Positions 23,757 through 30,755 of a stretch of 30,850 bases of DNA are shown here, in pieces; the stretch's first letter is position 1; the number at the start of each line of letters is the position of its first letter. Source of the stretch: Pseudomonadota bacterium. Its GTDB lineage: Bacteria > Chloroflexota > Ktedonobacteria > Ktedonobacterales > JACDGC01. The stretch lies in NCBI GenBank assembly GCA_021323815.1, contig JAJPKG010000372.1:1-30850 (forward strand). The letters run 5' to 3'. The notes beneath the pieces are model-generated. The model did not search any database and had not been told where the DNA came from. It worked only from the letters and a program-made list of their open reading frames with translations. The translations under genes and the position numbers were made by a program.

Positions 23757-24860
23757 TCACGGCCCTTGATACATCCCCACGCGGTTCGCGTTGATGCCCC
23801 CCTCGGTGAACCACACCGCGCCGTTGGAGCCGAAGACCAGGCCATAGGGAACGCTATTCGGCTGTGGCAGGGTAATGGCCGTCCACGACTGCGATGAGGG
23901 ATCGAAGCGGAAGAGCGCGTTCGCGCCGCTGCTGGTGAGCCACACCCGACCGTGCGCGTCTACCTGCACGTCATACAGTTGCGCCACCGGGCCATGCGTC
24001 GTCGGCACCGGATGATAGGAAATCGCATTCGTCGCGGGATCAACACGCCCCAGGATGCCCGGCGTCATCTCGGTGAACCAGATGATGCCGTCAGGCCCGA
24101 CAGTGATGCTGTTTGGCTCGCCCTGCGGCGCGTTCAGCGGCAACCGCGTGATGCTGCCTGTCTTGGGATCCAGCCGGTCGATGCTGTTGCCGACCAACTC
24201 GGTGAACCACACCGTGCCGTCATGCGCCACCACGATGCCATAAGGTACGGCAGGATGCCCAGCACCGCCGTTCGGCACATCATATTCGGTGATGTTGCCC
24301 GTCGCGGGATCGATCCGGCCCACGCGGTCGTTGCCTTCTTGGGTGAACCACACCGAGCCATCCGGCGCGATGCTTATCCCGTTCGGCGCGGCCTGCCGCC
24401 CGTTCACCGCCGCCAGGGGAAATATGGTGAAATGGCAATTCGACGGCGTGAAGCGCGCGATGTGGCTGGCGTTCAGTTCGGCATACCACACGTTGCCCTG
24501 CGCGTCCACCTGAATGCCCATGATGCCGCTCTGCCCCTGCGGGGGCACCCATTCAGTGACGGTCTGCGTCTTGGGATTCAGCATGCCCAGCCGGTTGCCG
24601 CCCATCTCGCCGAACCAGATGTTGCCCTGCGCGTCGATGGCCGGCGACATCAGGTCGCTCTGCGGGTGCGGCATGGTGTATTCCGCGAAGTTGCCGCTCA
24701 CCTGCGCGGGACTGTGGGCGCTGCTGACCACGCAGCCGCCCGCGCTGGCCGGATTCCCACCCCCGCCGCGCGCAAGCAGGGCGATTCCGATGATGATGAA
24801 AACCGCCAGAACGGCGGCCAACACCAGCCGCCCGCGCTGGACCACTGATAATTCTGCCAT
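23757..24860 (-). CDS. Membrane-anchored Vgb-like beta-propeller protein
   Basis: The 367-residue product has one N-terminal helix at about 12-31 and then six to seven repeats of about 43 residues of the form 'P-x-G-I-x-V-x-x-D-G-x-V-W-F-T-E-...-N-x-I-G-R-(I/L)-D-P-x-T-G-x-(I/V)-T-E-(Y/W)'. This is the virginiamycin B lyase (streptogramin lyase)/SMP-30-like propeller. True Vgb linearises streptogramin B. Most proteins with this fold in environmental bacteria are not known to be resistance enzymes, and the N-terminal anchor here points to an extracellular sensor, binding or lyase role. The ATG at 24860 lacks a strong ribosome site. It is transcribed away from the channel gene at 25010. Confidence 0.82.
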   Translation of the reverse strand: MAELSVVQRGRLVLAAVLAVFIIIGIALLARGGGGNPASAGGCVVSSAHSPAQVSGNFAEYTMPHPQSDLMSPAIDAQGNIWFGEMGGNRLGMLNPKTQTVTEWVPPQGQSGIMGIQVDAQGNVWYAELNASHIARFTPSNCHFTIFPLAAVNGRQAAPNGISIAPDGSVWFTQEGNDRVGRIDPATGNITEYDVPNGGAGHPAVPYGIVVAHDGTVWFTELVGNSIDRLDPKTGSITRLPLNAPQGEPNSITVGPDGIIWFTEMTPGILGRVDPATNAISYHPVPTTHGPVAQLYDVQVDAHGRVWLTSSGANALFRFDPSSQSWTAITLPQPNSVPYGLVFGSNGAVWFTEGGINANRVGMYQGP

Positions 24861-25009
24861 ATCGTCTATCTATTCTCATCCCGCGCTCGCGCGTGGGTAC
24901 CTGGCCAAATTGCGGTGTCACTCCGCCATGCGGACGTGCTACCATATCTGATCATAACACACTGTGCGTCGTCATCGTCGGGCTGTCACCGGAAAGGGTT
25001 TTTGTTCAC

Positions 25010-26119
25010 ATGGCTGTGCTGATCGCCATCGCCGCCATCGCCGGGATCATCGGCGTCCTGTGGGATGCCTTTGAGACGGTTTTGTTGCCGCGTCGCGTTT
25101 CGCGGCGTTTTCGGCTGTCGCGCCTGATTTTTCGTATCATCTGGTTGCCGTTCCGCCTCATTGTACCCCATATCAAGGATGCGCGCCGGCGCGATCGCAT
25201 TTTGGGACCGTTTGGGCCGCTCTCGTTGATCATTCTGCTGGCCACGTGGATGGTGCTGTTGATCATCGCGTTTGCCGGGCTGCAATGGGCAGCGGGATCG
25301 CATCTGTCGAACCCGACCGGGCCGGTGACATTTCCCACGGAATTGTATATGAGCGGCACCACCATCTTTACCCTGGGGCTGGGGGATGTGACGCCGCTCT
25401 CGCCGTTGGCGCGCTTTCTCACCGTCATCGAAGCGGCCACCGGCTTCGGTTTGTTGGCGCTGGTCATTGGCTATCTGCCGGTGCTGTATCAAGCCTTTTC
25501 GCGCCGCGAAGTGAATATCTCGCTGTTGGATGCCCGCGCCGGTTCGCCACCCTCGGCGGTGGAGATGCTGCGCCGCCACTGCGAGAACGACCGCGAGGGC
25601 CTGACGCAATTTCTGCGCGACTGGGAGCGCTGGTCGGCGGAATTGCTCGAAAGCCACCTCTCGTATCCCTTCCTGGGCTATTTCCGCTCGCAGCACGAAA
25701 ATCAATCCTGGGTTGCCGCGCTGGCGATGATTCTGGATGTGTGCGCCCTGGTGATGGTCGGCATCAACGAGATTCCCATGCAGCCCGCGCGGCTGACCTT
25801 CGCCATCGCCCGCCATGCCGCCGTGGACCTCAGCCAATCGTTCCAGGCTTCGCCCAAGCAGCGCATCGACCGCCTGCCGCACGCCGATTTCCAGCGCGTC
25901 TGCGACATCCTGCGCGGGGAAGGCATTCGCTTTCGCGACGAGAAGGAGGCAGAAGCCCGCCTAGTTGAGCTGCGTCGTTCCTACGAACCCTATGTCGCCG
26001 CGCTGGCGCATCGCCTGCTGTTCGATCTCCCGCCCTGGGTACCCGCGCCGGATGCCCACGACGACTGGGAGACAAGCGATTATGAGACCGCCGACCGCAT
26101 GTTGCAGGTGATCGATTGA
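25010..26119 (+). CDS. Potassium-channel-like membrane protein (Ion_trans_2 pore) with cytoplasmic domain
   Basis: The start is taken at the ATG at 25010, opening a hydrophobic helix, with AAAGGG 11 nt upstream; earlier in-frame codons give an unlikely N-terminus. Of 369 residues, helix 1 is at about 2-20, a basic re-entrant segment at 28-60, helix 2 at 70-90, and the pore at about 108-127 with TTIFTLGLGDVTP. Helix 3 (132-160) follows, then about 200 soluble residues without an RCK signature. The usual filter TVGYGD reads TLGLGD, so selectivity may differ. The stop is 29 nt before the luciferase-like gene, and the two may share a message. Function as a K+ or less selective cation channel is inferred from fold. 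Confidence 0.8.
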   Translation: MAVLIAIAAIAGIIGVLWDAFETVLLPRRVSRRFRLSRLIFRIIWLPFRLIVPHIKDARRRDRILGPFGPLSLIILLATWMVLLIIAFAGLQWAAGSHLSNPTGPVTFPTELYMSGTTIFTLGLGDVTPLSPLARFLTVIEAATGFGLLALVIGYLPVLYQAFSRREVNISLLDARAGSPPSAVEMLRRHCENDREGLTQFLRDWERWSAELLESHLSYPFLGYFRSQHENQSWVAALAMILDVCALVMVGINEIPMQPARLTFAIARHAAVDLSQSFQASPKQRIDRLPHADFQRVCDILRGEGIRFRDEKEAEARLVELRRSYEPYVAALAHRLLFDLPPWVPAPDAHDDWETSDYETADRMLQVID

Positions 26120-26148
26120 ATCGCCCCACCCCACTGAAAGGAAACACC

Positions 26149-27009
26149 ATGAATCTCCGTTTCGGCATCAAGACCATGCCGCAAAACACCACCTATGACG
26201 ACATCCTGCGCGTGTGGCGCGAGGCCGACGGCATCGACATCTTTGAGCATGCCTGGGTCTTCGACCATTTCTATCCCATTAACGTCCCCGACACCAGCGA
26301 CCCTTGCCTGGAAGGCTGGACGCTGCTTGCCGCACTGGCCGCGCAGACGCAACGCCTGCGCGTGGGCGTGATGGTGACAGGCAACACCTACCGGCATCCC
26401 GCCGTGCTGGCCAACATGGGCGCGACGGTCGATCACATCTCGCATGGCCGGCTGGATTTCGGCATCGGCGCGGCGTGGAACGAGCAGGAACACAACGCCT
26501 ATGGCATCCCGCTTTACGCGCCGGGCGAGCGCATCCGCCGGCTGGGCGAGGCGTGCGAGGTCATTCGCCGTCTGTGGACCGAGCCGGAAGTCACCTTCCA
26601 GGGAAAATATTATCAACTGACCGACGCGCGCTGCGAACCCAAGCCGGTGCAAAAGCCCTATCCGCCGTTCGTCATCGGCGGCAGCGGCGAGCAACTGACT
26701 TTGCGTGTGGTGGCACGCTATGCCGACATCTGGAATGGCCTTTCGACCAGCCCGGAAGATTTCGCCCGCAAAAGCGCCATCCTCAACGAACACTGCGCAG
26801 CCATCGGGCGCGATCCCGCCGCCATCGAGCGTTCGGTGCAGATCATCATCAATCCCAACGATCTTGCCGCCGGGCGCGACGCGCTGCGCGGCTTCATCCA
26901 GGTCGGTGCGACGCATCTGGTGCTCTATCTGCGCTCGCCTTTTGCCCCCGGCATCGCGCGGCGCATGGCCGACGAGATCGCCCGCCCCCTGCGCGACGAG
27001 TTCGCCTGA
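26149..27009 (+). CDS. LLM-class F420-dependent oxidoreductase
   Basis: The start at 26149 has AAAGGA 6 nt upstream. The 286-residue product is a luciferase-like TIM barrel beginning NLRFGIKTMPQNTTYDDILRVWREADG. Family landmarks include a WVFDHFYPI segment near residue 37, RVGVMVTGNTYRHPAVLANMGATVDHIS-region with GRLDFGIGAAWNEQEHNAYG near 95-115, and PPFVIGGSGEQLTLRVVARYADIWN near 165-190. The WVFDHF and GIGAAWNEQEHNAYG motifs are those of F420-using members (TIGR03560-like) rather than FMN luciferases. The substrate is unknown. The gene follows the channel gene closely. Confidence 0.93.
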   Translation: MNLRFGIKTMPQNTTYDDILRVWREADGIDIFEHAWVFDHFYPINVPDTSDPCLEGWTLLAALAAQTQRLRVGVMVTGNTYRHPAVLANMGATVDHISHGRLDFGIGAAWNEQEHNAYGIPLYAPGERIRRLGEACEVIRRLWTEPEVTFQGKYYQLTDARCEPKPVQKPYPPFVIGGSGEQLTLRVVARYADIWNGLSTSPEDFARKSAILNEHCAAIGRDPAAIERSVQIIINPNDLAAGRDALRGFIQVGATHLVLYLRSPFAPGIARRMADEIARPLRDEFA

Positions 27010-27041
27010 AGAATCTTCTCCAAATCTTCACCGGAACGGCG

Positions 27042-27098
27042 TGTCATGGATGGTACAATCGAGGTAGAACAGCTCCAAGGTTTGGCTCATCCATGACA
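27042..27098. promoter_or_regulatory. 11-bp inverted repeat bracketing the promoter and start of the Asp-box gene
   Basis: TGTCATGGATG (27042-27052) and CATCCATGACA (27088-27098) are exact complements. The right arm covers the ATG at 27093, and a TACAAT -10-like box lies between the arms (27054-27059). No good -35 is seen. This could be a two-site operator or, if transcription starts further upstream, an RNA hairpin that hides the start codon. Confidence 0.45.
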
Positions 27099-28247
27099 CA
27101 AATTGATGAGAACGCGCAGCCGGCGGAAACCGAAGCCGCCGCGCCGGAATACGAAGAAGAGCAAGACTGGCTGGATCGCAGCCTGGCCTATCTGAAGCCG
27201 CGTCCCTATATCTGGGGGCCGGTGCTGGCGCTGATCGTCGTCATCGCCGCCCTCCTGGGGCGCGGCTTTTTCACGACGCAGCCCATTGGTACCGATCCCA
27301 CCGTCGCGGGTCGCCCGCTGTCGAATCCCGACCAGCACCTGCACACGATGGCAGTTGATCCCGCGCATCCGGGGATCATCTATCTCGGCTCGCACTATGG
27401 GCTTTTCACCAGCACGGATGATGGCAAAAGCTGGCCCGAAAAGCGCGGCCAGTTTCACACCCTGATGATCCTCTCGATTGCCGTCAGCCCTCTTGCCAGC
27501 GGAACCCTCGGCATCATCGGAGAAGATCCCAACTTTGGACGCGATTATGTGTCTATCACCCATGATGGTCGCACCTGGACTCAGGCAAGCGATCCGCAAG
27601 GGGTGACGCCGGATGTCCATCACTATGCCATCGTGGCGGGCGCGGCGGTGAAATCGTGGTTTGTTATCTGCGTCGGCAAGGGACTGTATCAGACGGATGA
27701 CGACGGCCACACCTGGAAGCTGCTGCGCGCCCCCGTCTCGAATCAAGAAGATCTGCGCGCCGTGTGGCAATCGCCGGCGAATCCGCAACTGCTGTTGCTG
27801 GGCGGCAGCCTGGGGCTTTATCGCAGCGCGGACGGCGGCGCGACGTGGAACCAGATCGGGGGTGTCAGCGGCGTGCATGCCATCGCTGTTTCGCCCGCTG
27901 CCCCGCACGATATCTTTCTGGCGGCGGATGACGGCGTCTATCATTCCAGCGATGACGGCCAGAGCTTCACCCGCGTCAGCGGCCTTGTTTCCGACGCGCC
28001 TTTCACCACCATCGTCATCAGCCGCCAGCGCGCCGGCGTCCTCTACGGTCTGGCGGGCAATCAGGTCTGGCTGAGCAGTGACGGCGGCGTGACCTGGAAC
28101 CAGCAATCCGTGCTGGAAACATCGTTTCCTTCGGCGCTGCTGATCGCGCCGGATAGCGATCAGCACCTCTACGCCGGCTTCTATTCCCCGCCCGACGCGG
28201 TGGAAAGCCTGGACGGCGGCAAAACCTGGCACGTCATCGCGTCGTAG
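27093..28247 (+). CDS. Membrane-anchored Asp-box (BNR/sortilin-like) beta-propeller protein
   Basis: The start is taken at the ATG at 27093, after the oxidoreductase stop; the ribosome site is weak. The 384-residue product has an acidic cytoplasmic N-terminus (about 1-38), one helix at 41-57 and then an external propeller. At least seven Asp-box motifs are visible: STDDGKSW, THDGRTW, TDDDGHTW, SADGGATW, SSDDGQSF, SSDGGVTW and SLDGGKTW. These structural loops occur in sialidases, VPS10/sortilin and photosystem-factor-like (YCF48) proteins. No sialidase catalytic Arg triad is evident. A binding or sensory role is plausible, but no specific function can be given. It converges with the gene at 28250, only 2 nt between stops. 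Confidence 0.85.
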   Translation: MTQIDENAQPAETEAAAPEYEEEQDWLDRSLAYLKPRPYIWGPVLALIVVIAALLGRGFFTTQPIGTDPTVAGRPLSNPDQHLHTMAVDPAHPGIIYLGSHYGLFTSTDDGKSWPEKRGQFHTLMILSIAVSPLASGTLGIIGEDPNFGRDYVSITHDGRTWTQASDPQGVTPDVHHYAIVAGAAVKSWFVICVGKGLYQTDDDGHTWKLLRAPVSNQEDLRAVWQSPANPQLLLLGGSLGLYRSADGGATWNQIGGVSGVHAIAVSPAAPHDIFLAADDGVYHSSDDGQSFTRVSGLVSDAPFTTIVISRQRAGVLYGLAGNQVWLSSDGGVTWNQQSVLETSFPSALLIAPDSDQHLYAGFYSPPDAVESLDGGKTWHVIAS

Positions 28248-28249
28248 CG

Positions 28250-28726
28250 TCAGGGATGCGAGCGCTGTCCGTTCGTGACCACATGACGCACATGTCGCCC
28301 AGAGCGCCGTTCCATATCGCGCCAGATCGTCGCCAGTTCGGCCACGCCCACCAGCAACAGCGCCAGCGCCGAGGGCAGAAAGATCAGCGTGCCGCTGAAA
28401 ACGAAAAGTAGGCACCCGGCGGTTTCGGCGATGCTTGCACCCCATGTCATGCGCCGCCAGCGATCCAGATCAGCGATGCCGGCATGCAAGCTGGAAAGCA
28501 CGCTCGCCTGGGCGCAGAGCGCGGCAAGCACAAGCGCGCCTGCCGCCAAAAACGCGATGGTGCCGGAGATTTCGGGCGCGAAGGGCAGATCAGATAAGGG
28601 AAATGTGCCACCGGAGATCGCGGCAGGGTCAAGCTTGCCCGCGCGCTCCATCACCAGATCCAGAAGCGCTCCCACGCTGAAAACTGTCGCGGCCACCGTC
28701 GCCGCCACTTGAATCTTTCGTAGCAT
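28250..28726 (-). CDS. Four-helix membrane protein of unknown function
   Basis: The product is 158 residues from the ATG at 28726; a GTG eight codons earlier (28750) is an alternative with AAAGGG very close to it. Helices are predicted at about 5-25, 50-75, 90-110 and 112-135. The third begins after a WRRMTWGASIAETAGCLLF segment. The C-terminus is basic (RRSGRHVRHVVTNGQRSHP). There is no family match I recognise. It converges on the Asp-box gene and lies downstream of the sigma factor gene on the same strand, with a possible terminator between them. Confidence 0.65.
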   Translation of the reverse strand: MLRKIQVAATVAATVFSVGALLDLVMERAGKLDPAAISGGTFPLSDLPFAPEISGTIAFLAAGALVLAALCAQASVLSSLHAGIADLDRWRRMTWGASIAETAGCLLFVFSGTLIFLPSALALLLVGVAELATIWRDMERRSGRHVRHVVTNGQRSHP

Positions 28727-28767
28727 GGCACATGTCCCAATGTGAAACACATCCCTTTAACTCAAAT

Positions 28768-28807
28768 GATAAAACAATTCCAGCGGCACAGGGAATGGCC
28801 GTGCCGC
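28768..28807 (-). terminator. Possible terminator downstream of the sigma factor gene
   Basis: Read leftward, GCGGCAC pairs with GTGCCGC (7 bp, 11-nt loop), followed after TGGAA by TTGTTTTA. It lies about 130 nt past the sigma stop. A second stem, GGGCGG/CCGCCC (28891-28916), has no T-run. Confidence 0.4.
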
Positions 28808-28934
28808 GCAAAGAGACATGACGGCGCAATGAAACAGGAAACATGAAGGTGAAGCGGGCGAGGCACGCCATCGCCCCTACGGAATCAGGTGGGCGGGTGC
28901 ATCGCATGAACCGCCCTCATAAGTCCGAAGGCAT

Positions 28935-30008
28935 CTACCCCACGTCGCGCATCTTTTGCGATGTGGCGGCATGGCGCAGTTTGGCGAGGGCTACCATCTC
29001 TAGCTGACGCACGCGCTCGCGCGAGATGCCCAGGTCTTTGCCCACTTCCAGCAGCGTGCGGCTGCGACCATCACCAATGCCGTAACGCAGGCGAATCACA
29101 TCGCGCTCGCGCTGGGTCAGGCTCGCCAACGCCCGATGCAATTCCTCGCCCAGCAGATGTTGCGAGGCGATATCCGCCGGGGCCAGCGTGCCGGGATCTT
29201 CCAGCGTGTCGGCCAGCGACAGGCGCGTATCCACATCCGAGGGGGCATCCAGCGAGACGGGCTGCTCGGTCACGTGCAGCAGGTCGTCCACTTCTTCCAG
29301 TGGCATGTTCGCGGCCTGAGCGATCTGTTCCGGCAGCGGATCTTGCCCGCTTTCCTGGCTGATCTGCGCGGCGACGCGGCGCACCTTGCGCAGGCGCGTG
29401 GCCACGTGCTCCGGCAGGTGAATCAGGCGCGATTGCTCCCCCGCTGCGCGCGAGATGGCCTGGCGAATCCACCAGGTGGCATAGGTGCCGAAGTGACAGC
29501 CGCGCCGCCAGTCGAACTTTTCCGCCGCGCGCATCAGGCCCATATTGCCTTCCTGAATCAGATCGATCAAGGGCACCCCGCTGTTGGTGTAGCGGCGGGC
29601 GATGGCGATGACCAAGCGCAGGTTCGCTTCCACCAACCGGCGGCGCGCGCGCAGATCGCCTGCGGCAGCGCGCTTGGCCAGCTTCAATTCTTCATCATGC
29701 GACAGCAGCGACAGCCCGCGAATGTCATGCAGGTAGCTCTGGAAGGCGTCCTCGCTGCCGTCCGCCCCGCCATAGGTGCCGGCCCCGCTGCCATAAAGCG
29801 CGTCTAGTTCTTCGGTGGTCAGGTCTTCCAGCTCATTCTCAACCGGCGTGGCCACATCGACATACGCTTCTTCGGGCGCGTCCTCTGGTTCCACTGCTTC
29901 CCCGTTTTGCGCCACTCCGTCTGCAACCGTCGCGTTCGCCGCGAGCACGGCTTCCAGGGCGTCATCGGCACGCTGTTTCACGGCGACATGTCCATTCCGA
30001 TTCATCAT
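28935..30008 (-). CDS. RNA polymerase sigma-70 family factor (RpoD/SigA-like)
   Basis: The ATG at 30008 has AAGGAG 8 nt upstream. Of 357 residues, the N-terminal 85 are acidic and unstructured, a short stand-in for region 1.1. Region 1.2 begins DAFQSYLHDIRGLSLLSHDEELKLAKR at about 87. Regions 2.1-2.4 follow, with NLRLVIAIARRYTNSGVPLIDLIQEGNMGLMRA and the FDWRRGCHFGTYATWWIRQAISRA core at about 165-188. Region 3 is at about 195-270. Region 4 holds LTQRERDVIRLRYGIGDG and the helix-turn-helix TLLEVGKDLGISRERVRQLE at 318-337. The match is to primary or group 2 factors. The compact N-terminus and GCHFGTY in place of the common GYKFSTY suggest group 2, but this is not certain. It has its own promoter with flanking dyads. 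Confidence 0.93.
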   Translation of the reverse strand: MMNRNGHVAVKQRADDALEAVLAANATVADGVAQNGEAVEPEDAPEEAYVDVATPVENELEDLTTEELDALYGSGAGTYGGADGSEDAFQSYLHDIRGLSLLSHDEELKLAKRAAAGDLRARRRLVEANLRLVIAIARRYTNSGVPLIDLIQEGNMGLMRAAEKFDWRRGCHFGTYATWWIRQAISRAAGEQSRLIHLPEHVATRLRKVRRVAAQISQESGQDPLPEQIAQAANMPLEEVDDLLHVTEQPVSLDAPSDVDTRLSLADTLEDPGTLAPADIASQHLLGEELHRALASLTQRERDVIRLRYGIGDGRSRTLLEVGKDLGISRERVRQLEMVALAKLRHAATSQKMRDVG

Positions 30009-30122
30009 CGCTGGCTCTCCTTCTTCCGATCCTCACTGCGGAACCGGAATTCACCAACTGGCAAAGACGCTATCACTCATCATCGGCAGAACGAGCAGTG
30101 TTCTGCACTTGTTCACCGTTCG

Positions 30123-30143
30123 TTCATTAGTATACCAAATGAA
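30123..30143. promoter_or_regulatory. Dyad over the -10 box of the sigma promoter
   Basis: TTCATT (30123-30128) and AATGAA (30138-30143) are complementary arms centred on the TATACT box, an arrangement expected of a repressor site. Confidence 0.4.
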
Positions 30144-30157
30144 GTATTAGGTGTCTA
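30129..30157 (-). promoter_or_regulatory. Promoter of the sigma factor gene
   Basis: Read leftward: TAGACA (30152-30157), 17-nt spacer, TATACT (30129-30134). It gives a leader of about 115 nt before the ATG at 30008. Confidence 0.7.
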
Positions 30158-30173
30158 TCAGGTGTTCACCTGA
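30158..30173. promoter_or_regulatory. Operator-like palindrome next to the -35 of the sigma promoter
   Basis: TCAGGTG-TT-CACCTGA has perfect 7-bp arms and directly abuts the -35 hexamer, a usual place for an activator site or an upstream repressor half. Confidence 0.45.
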
Positions 30174-30512
30174 ATTTCTTCTCGGTGTAGCTGGGGAACA
30201 CCGCATGACTTTCGTCATGGTCTGTTCATCCTCCCTTACCAGACGTATTCTGCTCCCCGAATGTGACATCGCTCTGCGCAGAGGTGATGGATGACTTCCT
30301 CTGAGGGTGATACGCATCACCGTTGCACTCCCGCGCAAGTTTCAGGCTAGCCTGGCGCGCTCGCGCTCCTTCGCCGTCCTATTTCAGAATACGCGATATG
30401 AGACACGCACGGCGCGCGAAATGATACACTTCCCTGCAAGAGTTCTCATATTCTTTACATACAATCAATCGCTTCAACTCGGATGAGTTTTCGGCGCGCC
30501 ACGCGAAATCGC
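30174..30512. other. Gene-free intergenic stretch with several dyads
   Basis: No ORF here has a ribosome site or family resemblance. Visible structure includes CATGAC-TTTC-GTCATG near 30210, GGTGAT-ACGC-ATCACC (30306-30321) and the perfect palindrome CAGGCTAGCCTG (30343-30354). These may be regulatory sites for the sigma gene or for the small transcript to the right. Confidence 0.4.
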
Positions 30513-30542
30513 TTGACAAGCGCGACGCAAAGATGGTATAGT
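30513..30542 (+). promoter_or_regulatory. Strong promoter of the small structured transcript
   Basis: TTGACA (30513-30518), 18-nt spacer, TATAGT (30537-30542). It is a near-consensus sigma-70 promoter, as good as that of the tRNA gene. Confidence 0.85.
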
Positions 30543-30565
30543 CCTAATCGTTGAAAGGAGGTGGT

Positions 30566-30649
30566 GTGGACGTGAGTTGTAGTCATAACTGCGTAGGTTA
30601 TCTCAAAGCTCGCCGCACCGTGAATCCGATGGCAGGTGCGAGTCGCTAG
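30566..30649 (+). CDS. Short ORF (27 aa) with strong ribosome site
   Basis: AAAGGAGG (30554-30561) precedes GTG codons at 30566 (4 nt) and 30572 (10 nt); either may be used. The peptide from the first is MDVSCSHNCVGYLKARRTVN followed by PMAGASR. It contains Cys-Ser-His-Asn-Cys, a basic centre and no hydrophobic segment, and the frame closes at TAG. It could be a real small protein, perhaps metal-binding through the Cys/His cluster, or a leader whose translation controls RNA folding. I do not recognise the sequence. Confidence 0.5.
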   Translation: MDVSCSHNCVGYLKARRTVNPMAGASR

Positions 30650-30712
30650 CGTTTCGACGCTTGAGTGATGCGCTGAGCACGGTTGGTGCTGGTGTGCCAA
30701 CCTACGCAGCGC

Positions 30713-30750
30713 GAGCCGGAGAAGTTTCATGCTTCTCCGGCTCTCTTTAT
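30713..30750 (+). terminator. Intrinsic terminator of the small transcript
   Basis: GAGCCGGAGAAG and CTTCTCCGGCTC form a perfect 12-bp stem (30713-30724, 30732-30743) with a 7-nt loop, followed by TCTTTAT. The opposite strand has no T-run after the stem, so it serves the rightward unit. Confidence 0.85.
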
Positions 30751-30755
30751 TAGCA

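Larger units (their letters stand above)
30549..30750 (+). ncRNA. Candidate structured small RNA with embedded short ORF
   Basis: The unit runs from about 7 nt after the -10 box to the terminator, near 200 nt. Pairings found by eye are: a closing stem of 11 bp (30589-30599 with 30699-30709, CTGCGTAGGTT); CGCACC/GGTGCG (30614-30619, 30635-30640); AGCGT-TTCG-ACGCT with a UUCG tetraloop (30648-30661); AGCAC/GTGCT (30676-30690); and the terminator hairpin. A short hairpin at 30575-30590 would compete with the closing stem. The ORF at 30566-30649 lies across the first stems, so ribosomes would open them. It does not match 6S, SRP, RNase P, tmRNA or riboswitch classes I know. The exact ends are estimates. 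Confidence 0.55.

Noticed and set aside
24986..25882. A 298-codon leftward frame opposite the channel gene
   Set aside because: Gln/Arg/His-rich antisense frame without helices or motifs, against a clear membrane protein on the other strand.
27087..28445. A 452-codon leftward frame opposite the Asp-box gene
   Set aside because: It is the mirror of the propeller repeats, with His/Arg/Gly-rich text and no motif. The rightward frame has seven Asp-boxes.
30147..30338. A 63-codon leftward frame upstream of the sigma gene
   Set aside because: No ribosome site; it overlaps the sigma promoter and is Arg/Ser-rich without conserved features.
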